A stretch of DNA of 64,000 nucleotides. Origin: Pseudomonas koreensis (GTDB lineage: Bacteria; Pseudomonadota; Gammaproteobacteria; Pseudomonadales; Pseudomonadaceae). Both the position numbers and the translations under genes were made by a program. The stretch spans positions 5,503,501-5,567,500 of the forward strand of contig NZ_JALJWP010000001.1 of the NCBI RefSeq assembly GCF_024169245.1, read 5' to 3'. Under the pieces are notes generated by a model, which was given only the letters and a program-made list of their open reading frames with translations, was not told where the DNA came from and made no database searches. This document shows, piece by piece, positions 54,203-61,890 of the stretch (its first letter is position 1; every line of letters begins with the position of its first letter).

Positions 54203-54232
54203 GCGTAGTTCAGCGCTGGAAATCCGTTCAAT

Positions 54233-55051
54233 TCAGTCGTGGTACATCACCGAGCGACCACCATCGATGGTGATGCACGACGCGTTGATAAACGGCGCTT
54301 CATCGCTGGCCAGAAACACCGCAGTCATAGCCACTTCTAGCGGCTGGCCGATGCGCTTGGGCGGATGCAGGTCGAAGGCGCGCTGCCGCTCGGCATGCGG
54401 ATCGGCAAAGCCGTTCCAGTAATCGACGTTCAGCTGCGTTTCGATGTAGCCCGGCGCGATGGCGTTGACGCGAATGCCTTTGGCCGCGTATTCGATGCCG
54501 AGCGCGCGGGTCAGGCCGAGCAAGCCGTGCTTGGCCACCGGGTACGGAAAGCAGCCGGGAATAATGTGGCTGGAATGAGTCGAGGCGATGTTGATGATGC
54601 TGCCGACGCCCTGCTCGATCATTTGCGGCAGCACGGCCTTGCAGCCATACCAGGCGCCATCCAGATCAATGGCGAAGCAGCGGTGCCAGTCTTCTTCGGT
54701 CATCTGCAGCGGATCGCGGAACACATTGACCCCGGCGCAGTTGACCAGCACATCGATGCGGCCATGCAATTCCACGGCGCGTCTGGCAAGGGCATGCAGA
54801 TCCTGCTGATTCGACACGTCGACCTTCAGTGCTTGCACGTCATGGCCCTTACCGCGCCAGTGCGCGGCGACCTGCTCGACCTTGTCGGCCTGGATATCGC
54901 TGATCAGCAATCTGGCCTGCTGCGAGGCGAAGGCGGCAACAATCGCTTCGCCGATGCCCTGAGCGGCACCGGTCAGCAGCACGACCTTGTTTTTCAGACG
55001 CTCGCCTTTTGGCGGTGGCGGCACGGCAGGCAATGTCAGCGCTTGAGGCAT
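54233..55051 (-). CDS. SDR dehydrogenase, probable aldose (galactose/arabinose) 1-dehydrogenase
   Basis: The 272-residue protein is a classical SDR: VVLLTGAAQGIGEAIVAAF near residue 25, NCAGVNVF near 107, IASTHSSHI and catalytic YPVAKHG near 170, and PGYIETQLN later. It sits between araF and an SMP-30 lactonase gene, and its promoter copies that of dgoK. The inferred role is oxidation of the imported aldose to its lactone. The substrate could be D-galactose, L-arabinose or both. Its ATG follows the leader ORF stop by three bases (TGAGTCATG), so coupling is possible. Confidence 0.85.
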   Translation of the reverse strand: MPQALTLPAVPPPPKGERLKNKVVLLTGAAQGIGEAIVAAFASQQARLLISDIQADKVEQVAAHWRGKGHDVQALKVDVSNQQDLHALARRAVELHGRIDVLVNCAGVNVFRDPLQMTEEDWHRCFAIDLDGAWYGCKAVLPQMIEQGVGSIINIASTHSSHIIPGCFPYPVAKHGLLGLTRALGIEYAAKGIRVNAIAPGYIETQLNVDYWNGFADPHAERQRAFDLHPPKRIGQPLEVAMTAVFLASDEAPFINASCITIDGGRSVMYHD

Positions 55052-55054
55052 GAC

Positions 55055-55207
55055 TCAGGCCTCCCGCGTGCAGGCGCAAAAAAACCGGGCATCGGTCGAT
55101 GTCCGGTTTTCACGGCTTGGGAAAAGAACCAGGCAAGCGTCGCCAACGGCATCGAGCCGTGGCGAAAGGCGGATCCCGCCTAAGCGGGCGACAAGAATTC
55201 GCTGCAT
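55055..55207 (-). CDS. 50-codon leader ORF in the SDR 5' region
   Basis: ATG at 55207 follows AACAAAACAGGTGAAG, the same leader and ribosome-binding site found before dgoK. The frame (MQRILVARLGGIRLSPRLDA, ending FFCACTREA) stops at 55055, three bases before the SDR start. It spans a strong intrinsic terminator at 55078-55110. I recognise no family. It may be a regulatory leader peptide or a relic of a copied dgoK start. Confidence 0.5.
   Translation of the reverse strand: MQRILVARLGGIRLSPRLDAVGDACLVLFPSRENRTSTDARFFCACTREA
55078..55110 (-). terminator. intrinsic terminator inside the SDR leader
   Basis: On the minus strand AAAACCGGACATCG and CGATGCCCGGTTTT pair at 13 of 14 positions and are followed by TTT, giving seven T in a row. 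It lies between the dgoK-like promoter and the SDR gene, within the leader ORF. Confidence 0.8.
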
Positions 55208-55261
55208 CACTTCACCTGTTTTGTTCTTTTTAAGTGTGAGTGCGTGTTACTGCTGGAGCCG

Positions 55262-55321
55262 ACTATAAACCCGACCGCCAAATAATCTCAATATATAATT
55301 TTGCATCCCATATTTTGGGAT
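55262..55321 (-). promoter_or_regulatory. SDR promoter, twin of the dgoK promoter
   Basis: Minus strand: operator ATCCCAAAATATGGGAT (55305-55321), 13 bases, -35 TTGAGA (55286-55291), 18-base spacer, -10 TATAGT (55262-55267). All spacings equal those at 43141-43200. The operator directly abuts the SMP-30 stop codon. Confidence 0.8.
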
Positions 55322-56197
55322 CTATCCTGCAAAACGCGTACAGAGTTTTCCTGCAACATCGACGCGCATGGTCAGCACTGCGCCATCCAGTGGATGGTTG
55401 AGCGGACTTTTTGCGCTGGTGATGTATAGGGTTTTCAGGTCTTCACCACCGAATACGCAACTGGTCGGGCGACTGACTGGCAGATCGATCTTGCGATCCA
55501 CCTGCCCGTCCGGCGTCAGGCGCAACAGGCAGCTGCCGTCCCAACGCGCGTTCCACACGTAGCCTTCGGCATCCATGGCTGAGCCGTCGGGGCCGCCGTG
55601 CTGATCGGATGAGTAAAACACCTGTGGCGCATCGAGACTGCCGTCGGTGCGGATGAAATATCGATTGAGTGTGCTGTCGAGACTTTCGCCGAACAGCAGC
55701 GTGGTGCCGTCGTCGCTCCACAGCAGGGTGTTGGGAATGCCCAGACCGAGCAGCAGTGGCGTGACGCGTTGATCGGCATCGATACGGAACAGACCACCGG
55801 AACGACGCACGATCGGCAGATCCTCGCCGTGCTCGCCGATGTTGTTCTGCATAGTGCCCAGCCACAACCGGCCCAAGGCATCGCAACGGGCTTCGTTGGG
55901 TCGGTTGCCGGGTTGCGGGTCGGCAACGCAAAACAGCGTCAAGCGTGGCTCAAGCCCCGGAGAATCGAGATCCAGTCGATACACGCCACTGCTCAACGTG
56001 ACCAGCGCATCGCCGCTGGCACAGGGAATGAAGGCGGAGATGTGCTCGGGCATCTGCCAGATCTGCACGTTCTGGCCGATCAGCCGCAACGCTTGTTTAC
56101 CGGCGATATCGACCCAGTACAACGCCTGGGTCGGCGCATCCCAGAACGGGCCTTCGCCAAGTTGCGCGCGGTGTTGGGTCAGGGCGGTGCAGGTCAT
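55322..56197 (-). CDS. SMP-30/gluconolactonase-family sugar lactonase
   Basis: The 291-residue beta-propeller protein has the SMP-30 motifs: LGEGPFWDAPTQALYWVDI with the metal Glu near residue 14, NEARCDALGRLWLGTM near 100, PNTLLWSDDGTTLLFGES near 150 and GSAMDAEGYVWNARWDG near 205. It should open the sugar lactone made by the neighbouring SDR. No room for a promoter is left apart from a REPIN, so it may be read from the FCD regulator promoter. Confidence 0.9.
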   Translation of the reverse strand: MTCTALTQHRAQLGEGPFWDAPTQALYWVDIAGKQALRLIGQNVQIWQMPEHISAFIPCASGDALVTLSSGVYRLDLDSPGLEPRLTLFCVADPQPGNRPNEARCDALGRLWLGTMQNNIGEHGEDLPIVRRSGGLFRIDADQRVTPLLLGLGIPNTLLWSDDGTTLLFGESLDSTLNRYFIRTDGSLDAPQVFYSSDQHGGPDGSAMDAEGYVWNARWDGSCLLRLTPDGQVDRKIDLPVSRPTSCVFGGEDLKTLYITSAKSPLNHPLDGAVLTMRVDVAGKLCTRFAG

Positions 56198-56230
56198 CTG
56201 GAATCCTTCATGTTCTTGTTTTTTCGCAAT

Positions 56231-56319
56231 GTAGGAGTGAGCCTGCTCGCGATAGCGGTGTATCAGGCGACATCATTGGTACTGAACCACCGCTATCGCG
56301 AGCAGGCTCACTCCTACAG
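56231..56319. repeat. REPIN, GAGTGAGC-type, long loop
   Basis: GTAGGAGTGAGCCTGCTCGC and its inverted copy. The loop ends pair (GATAGCGGTG and CACCGCTATC), as at 35643. It lies between the regulator stop and the SMP-30 start. Confidence 0.9.
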
Positions 56320-56332
56320 GGGATCTCGGTGT

Positions 56333-57049
56333 TCAGCTGGCTTTTCTGTCGGCCATGACTTTCGGGTAAAAGCGTTTTATCGCCAGATCGGCATTGTCGA
56401 TCAAGGTCATGCACGCCCAAACGCCACGGGTCGAATCGCGCGCGGCGATGGCATCGGCCATGTCTTTATGGATCGGCAAGGTGCGGCGCAGTTCATCGGG
56501 GTCAGCGGCGGAGACTTCGAACGACACCGCGAGCAACGCGCCGAGGGCCGGGACCATTTGTTCGATGAACTGATTATGGCTGGCGGCAAGAATGCATTCG
56601 TGGAAAGCCTGGTCGGCGCGGTTGTAATCGATGCCGCTGTCGACCGCACGCTCCAGTGCATTAAAAGCCAGTTGCACTGCTTCGATTTGTTCCGGCGTTG
56701 CGCGCTCACAGGCCCAGCGCACCGCCATCGGCTCGATGGTGCGGCGCAAGTCCAGCAAGTCATCGACGAAATTTTCCGGCAAGCCGTTGCGCGACAGCCA
56801 GCCAACCACTTGCGGATCGAACAAATTCCAGCGCCGTACCGGCAACACCCGCGTGCCGACTTTCGGCCCGACTTCAAGCATGCCTTTGGCGACGAGGGTT
56901 TTGATCGCTTCGCGAATCACCGTGCGGCTGACACCGAGCTGCTCGCCCAGATCCGCCTCGACCTTGATGGTCTGCCCCGGCTTCACCTGACCGGCAGCAA
57001 TCCAACTGCCCAGCCAGTCAACGGTCGACGCATGAAAGCTGCTGGACAT
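56333..57049 (-). CDS. FCD-domain GntR-family regulator
   Basis: The 238-residue protein has an N-terminal winged helix (LGEQLGVSRTVIREAIKTL, about 30-50). The all-helical FCD domain has its metal-binding pattern (DLRRTIEPMAVRW, DQAFHECILAASHN and HKDMADAIAARD). FCD regulators respond to sugar acids and similar acids. GAGG precedes the ATG at 57049. Its promoter shares a 13-base operator with araF, so it probably represses both. Confidence 0.9.
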   Translation of the reverse strand: MSSSFHASTVDWLGSWIAAGQVKPGQTIKVEADLGEQLGVSRTVIREAIKTLVAKGMLEVGPKVGTRVLPVRRWNLFDPQVVGWLSRNGLPENFVDDLLDLRRTIEPMAVRWACERATPEQIEAVQLAFNALERAVDSGIDYNRADQAFHECILAASHNQFIEQMVPALGALLAVSFEVSAADPDELRRTLPIHKDMADAIAARDSTRGVWACMTLIDNADLAIKRFYPKVMADRKAS

Positions 57050-57086
57050 GAACACCTCAAGGCGAATCGCAATGGGTGCCTACGCT

Positions 57087-57111
57087 AATCATCATACGAA
57101 TAACAGTCAAT
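57087..57111 (-). promoter_or_regulatory. FCD regulator promoter with shared operator
   Basis: Minus strand: -35 TTGACT (57106-57111), then the operator TCGTATGATGATT (57087-57099) within the spacer. A weak -10 lies near 57083-57088. The 13-base core is identical to that at the araF promoter, in the opposite orientation. Confidence 0.62.
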
Positions 57112-57139
57112 CGGGATTTTCAGCTGAAACGCGAAAAAA

Positions 57140-57229
57140 TGTAGGAGTGAGCCTGCTCGCGATAGCGGTGTGCCAGTCAAAGCAAATATCGACTGGTATA
57201 CCGCGATCGCGAGCAGGCTCACTCCTACA
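57140..57229. repeat. REPIN, GAGTGAGC-type, long loop
   Basis: GTAGGAGTGAGCCTGCTCGC and its inverted copy, with a loop bearing GATAGCGGTGTGCCAGTCAA. It lies between the DUF1285 stop and the FCD regulator promoter. Confidence 0.9.
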
Positions 57230-57240
57230 AGGGGATTTAT

Positions 57241-57801
57241 TCAGGGTTCGAGGCCAATGCGGAAGAACTCGCCGCCGCTCCACACGCCGAGCCAACTCTG
57301 ACCATCAATCTCGCGGCTAACCGCCAGTTCCACCAACTGATAGAACACATTGCGGTGAATCAGCGCTTCCAGATTGCTGCGCACATGCACATAAGGCGCA
57401 GGCTCCTGGGTTTCAGGCTCAATCTCGACGCGAATCGGATGCTCGGGTCCCGCCTCGGTGGTTTCCTCGACATTGGTAGTGAAGCGCAAAAGCTGCGTCT
57501 CGCCCTCGCCCTGCACTTCCACGGCAACCGCCACGAACGGCGCGTCATCGACCTTGATCCCGACCTTCTCGACCGGGGTGATCAGGAAATAATCATCGCC
57601 GTCGCGGCGGATGATGGTGGAGAACAGTTTGACCATCGGCTTGCGCCCGATCGGCGTGCCCAGGTAATACCAGGTGCCGTCGCGGGCGATGCGCATATCG
57701 ATGTCGCCGCAGAAATCCGGGTTCCACAAATGCACCGGTGGCAGGCCTTTGGTCTTGGGAATCTGTCCCAGCAGGTCATTGGCTGTTTGCGGGTCACTCA
57801 T
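57241..57801 (-). CDS. DUF1285 protein
   Basis: The 186-residue protein matches DUF1285: LPPVHLWNPDFCGDIDMRI, WYYLGTPIGRKPMVKLFSTI, REIDGQSWLGVWSGGEFFRI. The family has a two-domain beta fold and has been proposed to take part in signalling. The exact role is unknown. It starts 14 bases after the DUF4823 gene, suggesting one transcript. Confidence 0.88.
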   Translation of the reverse strand: MSDPQTANDLLGQIPKTKGLPPVHLWNPDFCGDIDMRIARDGTWYYLGTPIGRKPMVKLFSTIIRRDGDDYFLITPVEKVGIKVDDAPFVAVAVEVQGEGETQLLRFTTNVEETTEAGPEHPIRVEIEPETQEPAPYVHVRSNLEALIHRNVFYQLVELAVSREIDGQSWLGVWSGGEFFRIGLEP

Positions 57802-57815
57802 GGCGTACTCCTTGA

Positions 57816-58421
57816 TTACTGGTCGCCGATCCCCAGCAGGCTGCGTGCGTATTGCGCCAGTGGCGGACCGATGAGGTCTTCGGGTTTGGAGTCATGGAAC
57901 GTCAGTAAACCGCCACGACTCTTGATCCGTGCAGTATCAATCAAATACTGGGTGCTGGTCTCGATCAACATGATCTGAATCACGCCGCCGTCGATACCGA
58001 GCCGATCCACGGCTTCCTGATCCAGCCACTCGTCGGAGTTGCCGATGCGGTCATCAGCCTTGGCGAAACGTGTGTAGAGCAGGTAATGCGCGCCGGCATC
58101 GCGGGCTTCGCCCATGGCTTGGTCGAGGCCTTCCGGGGCGCGGGCGCGGCGGACCATCGGGAAGTATTCGACGAAGCCCTTGAAGGCTTCTTCGGCGACC
58201 ACGTTCGGCCGTGGATAGGAACCACCGGGCGGTGCAAACGCGCCCTGGGCGATGAAGATGAACGAGTCCGGCTGAATGCGGACATTGTTCACCCGGCGGC
58301 TGTCGCTGTGGTCCAGAAGTCCCGCATCGCTCATGTGATAGCGCGTGCCTTCGGCCATATCGCTGACATTCATGCAGCCGCCAAGCGCCAAAACGGCCAG
58401 CAGCAAAACCAGGCTACGCAT
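57816..58421 (-). CDS. DUF4823 lipoprotein
   Basis: The 201-residue product starts MRSLVLLLAVLALGGCMNVS with a lipobox LGGC. It contains RYHMSDAGLLDHSDSRRVNN and AGAHYLLYTRFAKADDRIGN, fitting DUF4823. The function is unknown. It is probably outer-membrane anchored. Confidence 0.85.
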   Translation of the reverse strand: MRSLVLLLAVLALGGCMNVSDMAEGTRYHMSDAGLLDHSDSRRVNNVRIQPDSFIFIAQGAFAPPGGSYPRPNVVAEEAFKGFVEYFPMVRRARAPEGLDQAMGEARDAGAHYLLYTRFAKADDRIGNSDEWLDQEAVDRLGIDGGVIQIMLIETSTQYLIDTARIKSRGGLLTFHDSKPEDLIGPPLAQYARSLLGIGDQ

Positions 58422-58512
58422 CCTATTCCTCCAGAAGCCGGTGTCGGAAAACCGGCGAATGGCCGTTGGATGCAGCTTTTGCGCCAGCTCGGCTAATTCA
58501 GTGCCAGAGGCA

Positions 58513-58578
58513 TTCGCGAGCAGGCTCGCTCCCACAGGGAAATGCATTTTCAAAGGTGGGAGCGAGCCTGCTCGCGAA
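58513..58578. repeat. REPIN, GAGCGAGC-type
   Basis: TTCGCGAGCAGGCTCGCTCC and its inverted copy around AGGGAAATGCATTTTCAAAG. It lies just after the moaA stop. Confidence 0.9.
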
Positions 58579-58587
58579 AGCGGTCGA

Positions 58588-59556
58588 TCAGCCGCCAATA
58601 ATCTTCATGACCGTAGCGCCGCCAGAGAACGCCACCTCCTGCTTGTCTCCCAACGCCTTGACCAGCAAACGTTGCAGCGCCGGCAACGCCTGATGTCGCG
58701 GCTTGTCGAGCAGATCGCCGACATAATGGCGGTTGCTCGACGACAGGCAGCCATGCAGCCAACCGGTCGACGACAGGCGCAAGCGCGAGCAGGTGCGGCA
58801 GAACGGCACGCTTTCGTTGGCGATCACCCCGAAATTGCCGAGACCGGGAATCGCATAGCGAACGGCCGTGGCGTCCACCGGTGCGTCGGTCTGGGCGTAT
58901 TCATAGCGCTCGCCAATCAGGTCGAGCAACTGCTCAAGGCTGACGAACTGCTGCAGAAAAGCATTGGAATCCCTGGCCAGATGGCCCATGCGCATCAGCT
59001 CGATGAAGCGCAGTTCAAAACCACGTTCCAGGCAGTAATCGAGCAGCGGCATGACCTGATCGAGGTTCTGCCCGCGCAACGGCACCATGTTGACCTTGAT
59101 CTTCATTCCGGCAGCGGCAGCCTGATCCATGCCATCGAGCACGCTGGCCAGATCGCCGCCACGGGCGATGCCGCGGAAGGCCGCAGCATCAAGGGTATCG
59201 AGGGAAACGTTGATCCGACGCAGACCGGCATCCACCAGCAGCGGCAGTTTTTTCGCGAGAAGTTGACCGTTGGTGGTCAGGCTGATGTCGTCGAGGCCCA
59301 TCTGGCCGACGGCAGTCATGAACGATTCGAGCTTGGGGCTGACCAGTGGCTCGCCGCCGGTGATGCGCAGGCGCTCGATGCCGGCTGCTTCGATCAGGTA
59401 TTCGACGCCGCGCGCCATGGCTTCGGCCGACAGTTCGTCCTGCGCAGCCACCAGCCGCTTGCCGTTGGGCACGCAGTAGGTACAGGCGTAGTTGCAGGCA
59501 GAGGTCAGGCTGATGCGCAAATTGCGAAAACGCCTGCCTTGACGGTCAACGATCAT
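58588..59556 (-). CDS. moaA: GTP 3',8-cyclase (molybdenum cofactor)
   Basis: The 322-residue radical-SAM enzyme makes the first molybdopterin intermediate with MoaC. It has the SAM cluster motif CNYACTYCVPNG near residue 24, the SAM-binding LRITGGEPLVSP and the C-terminal cluster cysteines in FCRTCSRLRLSSTGWLHGC. It ends in Gly-Gly, as MoaA does. GGAG lies six bases before the ATG at 59556. Confidence 0.95.
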   Translation of the reverse strand: MIVDRQGRRFRNLRISLTSACNYACTYCVPNGKRLVAAQDELSAEAMARGVEYLIEAAGIERLRITGGEPLVSPKLESFMTAVGQMGLDDISLTTNGQLLAKKLPLLVDAGLRRINVSLDTLDAAAFRGIARGGDLASVLDGMDQAAAAGMKIKVNMVPLRGQNLDQVMPLLDYCLERGFELRFIELMRMGHLARDSNAFLQQFVSLEQLLDLIGERYEYAQTDAPVDATAVRYAIPGLGNFGVIANESVPFCRTCSRLRLSSTGWLHGCLSSSNRHYVGDLLDKPRHQALPALQRLLVKALGDKQEVAFSGGATVMKIIGG

Positions 59557-59694
59557 GAAACACTCCGGCGATAGAAAATCGAGCGAGCAAAACTTGACTG
59601 ACAAATCAGGTTTTAGCAAGCCCTATGCCTGAGTATATTCCTGCGCTATCGCGCCATGTTGCGAAAACATGGCGCAATCAGATCGCTGAATGGC

Positions 59695-60333
59695 TCAAGT
59701 GCTTGGCGTTTCCGGATCGCGCTTGCGCTTGTTGCCCATGCGCACGCCAATATCCATCAGGAACTGGAAGAAGCCCTCCTGATCTTCCAGCACATTGCTC
59801 CAGAACGGCGAGTGGTACAGCGCCACCGCGCCATGCACCAGCGCCCAGGATGCGCAGTAGTGGAAGTACGGCGGCACGTCTTCGAGCTTGCCTTCGCTGA
59901 TACGGCCCTTGATCAGCAGGGTCAGGCGTTCGAAGTTAGAGGCACGAATCTTGTGCAGCTCCTCGACCATCTCCGGCACCTGATTGCCCTTGACCACTTT
60001 CTCTTCGAGACGGTCGAACAGGCGATAGCGCTGCGGGTCGCGCATGCGGAATTCGAAGTAGGCGCGGGACAGCGCTTCCTTGTCCTTGTCGACATCGGCC
60101 GAATGCAGCAGCTCGTTCAGATCGCGCTCGTAATCGAGCATCAGGCGCAAGTAGATCTCGGCCTTGGATTTGAAATGCTTGTAGATCGTGCCTTTGCCGA
60201 TACCCACGGCATCAGCAATCATCTCGACGGTGACACTGTCTTCACCCTGGTCGAGGAACAGCTTGAGCGCGGTATCGAGAATTTCCTGCTCGCGGCGACG
60301 AAATTCACGGACCTTACGAGGTTCTTTATGCAT
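59695..60333 (-). CDS. TetR/AcrR-family regulator
   Basis: The 212-residue protein has an N-terminal TetR helix-turn-helix (LKLFLDQGEDSVTVEMIADA, then VGIGKGTIYKHFKSKAEIY). An all-helical effector domain follows. The ligand and target are unknown. No divergent structural gene lies next to it, since the upstream gap holds the likely RgsA RNA. Confidence 0.9.
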   Translation of the reverse strand: MHKEPRKVREFRRREQEILDTALKLFLDQGEDSVTVEMIADAVGIGKGTIYKHFKSKAEIYLRLMLDYERDLNELLHSADVDKDKEALSRAYFEFRMRDPQRYRLFDRLEEKVVKGNQVPEMVEELHKIRASNFERLTLLIKGRISEGKLEDVPPYFHYCASWALVHGAVALYHSPFWSNVLEDQEGFFQFLMDIGVRMGNKRKRDPETPST

Positions 60334-60547
60334 AAGAAAAAGGTCTGAAGGGTCAAAATTCGAAGCCGCGTATTATGCCTAACTTGCGCAAAAAAGCACG
60401 GTTCATCGACCAAATCTGTGTTTCTTGTTCATTTTGAGAACGAATGGACTGCAATGAGAACTCAACTGAAGCAAACGTATTCCAAATTTGTTTAAAAACC
60501 CCGACCGGCTCACTGGACTGAACGCCAGACTGATCAATACTTGAACT
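60334..60547. other. intergenic region upstream of the small RNA
   Basis: No gene is supported. The stretch is AT-richer than the surrounding genes. It must hold the TetR gene promoter and, at its right end, the small-RNA promoter. The sequence TCAATACTT (60534-60542) resembles an RpoS-type -10 (consensus CTATACT). Confidence 0.5.
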
Positions 60548-60664
60548 GTCGGCCGACATCTCCCCCAAGTGTCGCGCCGGTAAAGGTACCAACGGACCGC
60601 GTGCCTTTGTTTTACTCCTAATGGTCTTAACCCGGATTCACCCCCCAGAACCCGGGTTTTTTTT
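60548..60664 (+). ncRNA. rgsA: RgsA small regulatory RNA (likely)
   Basis: A plus-strand region of about 117 bases begins seven bases after an RpoS-like -10 (CAATACT). It contains CATCTCCCCCAAGTGTCGCG and ends in a strong terminator. It lies just beside tatD and the TetR gene, where RgsA (P16), a stress-linked RNA under RpoS and GacA, sits in P. aeruginosa as I remember it. The length also fits. The exact start is inferred. Confidence 0.7.
60629..60664 (+). terminator. terminator of the RgsA-like RNA
   Basis: AACCCGG, an 18-base loop region and CCGGGTT form the stem, followed by eight T. No plus-strand protein gene precedes it, which supports a small RNA. Confidence 0.85.
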
Positions 60665-60684
60665 GCCTGCGATTCGGGCAGCCG

Positions 60685-61476
60685 TCATACGGCAGATTTA
60701 ACACTCGCCAGCGGGAACAGGCGCTTGAAGTTTTCCGTGGTCTGCTCGGCAAAGCGCTCGTAGTTCTCACCACGCAGCATCGCCAGAAACTCCGCCACTT
60801 CGCGCACGTATTGCGGCAGGTTCGGCTTGCCGCGATACGGAATCGGCGCCAAATACGGCGAATCGGTTTCCACCAGCAGGCGATCGGCCGGTACTTTGCT
60901 CGCCACATCGCGCAACGCGTCGGCGTTGCGGAAGGTGACGATGCCTGACAGGGAAATGTAATAGCCCATGTCCAGCGCCGCTTTGGCCATGTCCCAGTCT
61001 TCGGTGAAGCAATGCAACACACCGGCCTGGGGCAACGCCGCTTCGCGCAGCAGTTGGAGGGTGTCGGCACGCGCGCCGCGAGTGTGGATGATCACCGGCT
61101 TGCCGGTCTGCTGCGCCGCTTCCAAGTGCAGGCGAAACGACTCCTGCTGCAATTCGGCGGCTTCCGGCTCGTAGTGATAGTCGAGGCCGGTCTCGCCGAT
61201 TGCCACCACTTTCGGGTGATTGAGCTCGTGCAACAACCAGTCGAGCGCTGGTGCCGCGCCCGGTTGCACATCCAGCGGATGCACGCCGACCGAGCAATCG
61301 ACGTCGGCATAACGCTCGGCGAGGGCTTTGACGTCGGCGGCGTTGTCGGCACTGACGCCGATGCACAGAAAGTGTCCGACTCCGCGCTCGCGGGCCGCAG
61401 CGAGTGCGGCATCCAGCGAGCCGTCGTGGGCGGCGAGGTCGAGGCGATCAAGGTGACAATGGGAATCTACGAGCAT
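60685..61476 (-). CDS. TatD-family metal-dependent hydrolase
   Basis: The 263-residue protein has the TatD metal ligands: DSHCHLDRLD at the N-terminus, IGETGLDYHYEPEA near residue 94, IIHTRGA near 129, LHCFTEDWDMA near 155 and ETDSPYLAP near 204. Members act as 3'-5' DNA exonucleases. It follows pilZ by 15 bases in the conserved holB-pilZ-tatD order. Confidence 0.93.
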   Translation of the reverse strand: MLVDSHCHLDRLDLAAHDGSLDAALAAARERGVGHFLCIGVSADNAADVKALAERYADVDCSVGVHPLDVQPGAAPALDWLLHELNHPKVVAIGETGLDYHYEPEAAELQQESFRLHLEAAQQTGKPVIIHTRGARADTLQLLREAALPQAGVLHCFTEDWDMAKAALDMGYYISLSGIVTFRNADALRDVASKVPADRLLVETDSPYLAPIPYRGKPNLPQYVREVAEFLAMLRGENYERFAEQTTENFKRLFPLASVKSAV

Positions 61477-61491
61477 AAAAAGGACTGCAAC

Positions 61492-61848
61492 TTACATCGT
61501 ATGAGTGGGACGGTCGGATTTCAGCGCTCCGGCCAGATGAGTTTCGATGCGACTGCGCGCGGTGTCGTCACCGTCGTTGAATTGCACGCCGACGCCGGCG
61601 GCGCGATTGCCTTGCGCGCCCTTGGGGGTAATCCAGGCGACTTTGCCGGCGACCGGAATTTTTTCCGCTTCATCCATCAGGTGTAAAAGCATGAACACCT
61701 CGTCGCCCAACCGGTAGCTTTTGTTGGTCGGGATGAACAGACCACCGTTCTTGATGAACGGCATGTACGCGGCATAGAGCACCGACTTGTCCTTGATGGT
61801 CAGGGACAAGATGCCGTTACGCGGCCCCGGGCTGACTGGTTCAATCAT
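61492..61848 (-). CDS. pilZ: PilZ-domain protein (type IV pilus)
   Basis: The 118-residue protein matches the canonical PilZ of type IV pilus biogenesis: NGILSLTIKDKSVLYAAYM, GGLFIPTNKSYRLGDEVF, VAWITPKGAQGNRAAGVGVQ. It lacks the RxxxR-type c-di-GMP motif, as the original PilZ does, and works with PilB and FimX in pilus assembly. GGAGG precedes the ATG at 61848. It lies between holB and tatD. Confidence 0.93.
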   Translation of the reverse strand: MIEPVSPGPRNGILSLTIKDKSVLYAAYMPFIKNGGLFIPTNKSYRLGDEVFMLLHLMDEAEKIPVAGKVAWITPKGAQGNRAAGVGVQFNDGDDTARSRIETHLAGALKSDRPTHTM

Positions 61849-61890
61849 GTTCACCTCCACTGCTGATCTTCAGAGTCTAGGTACACATTC

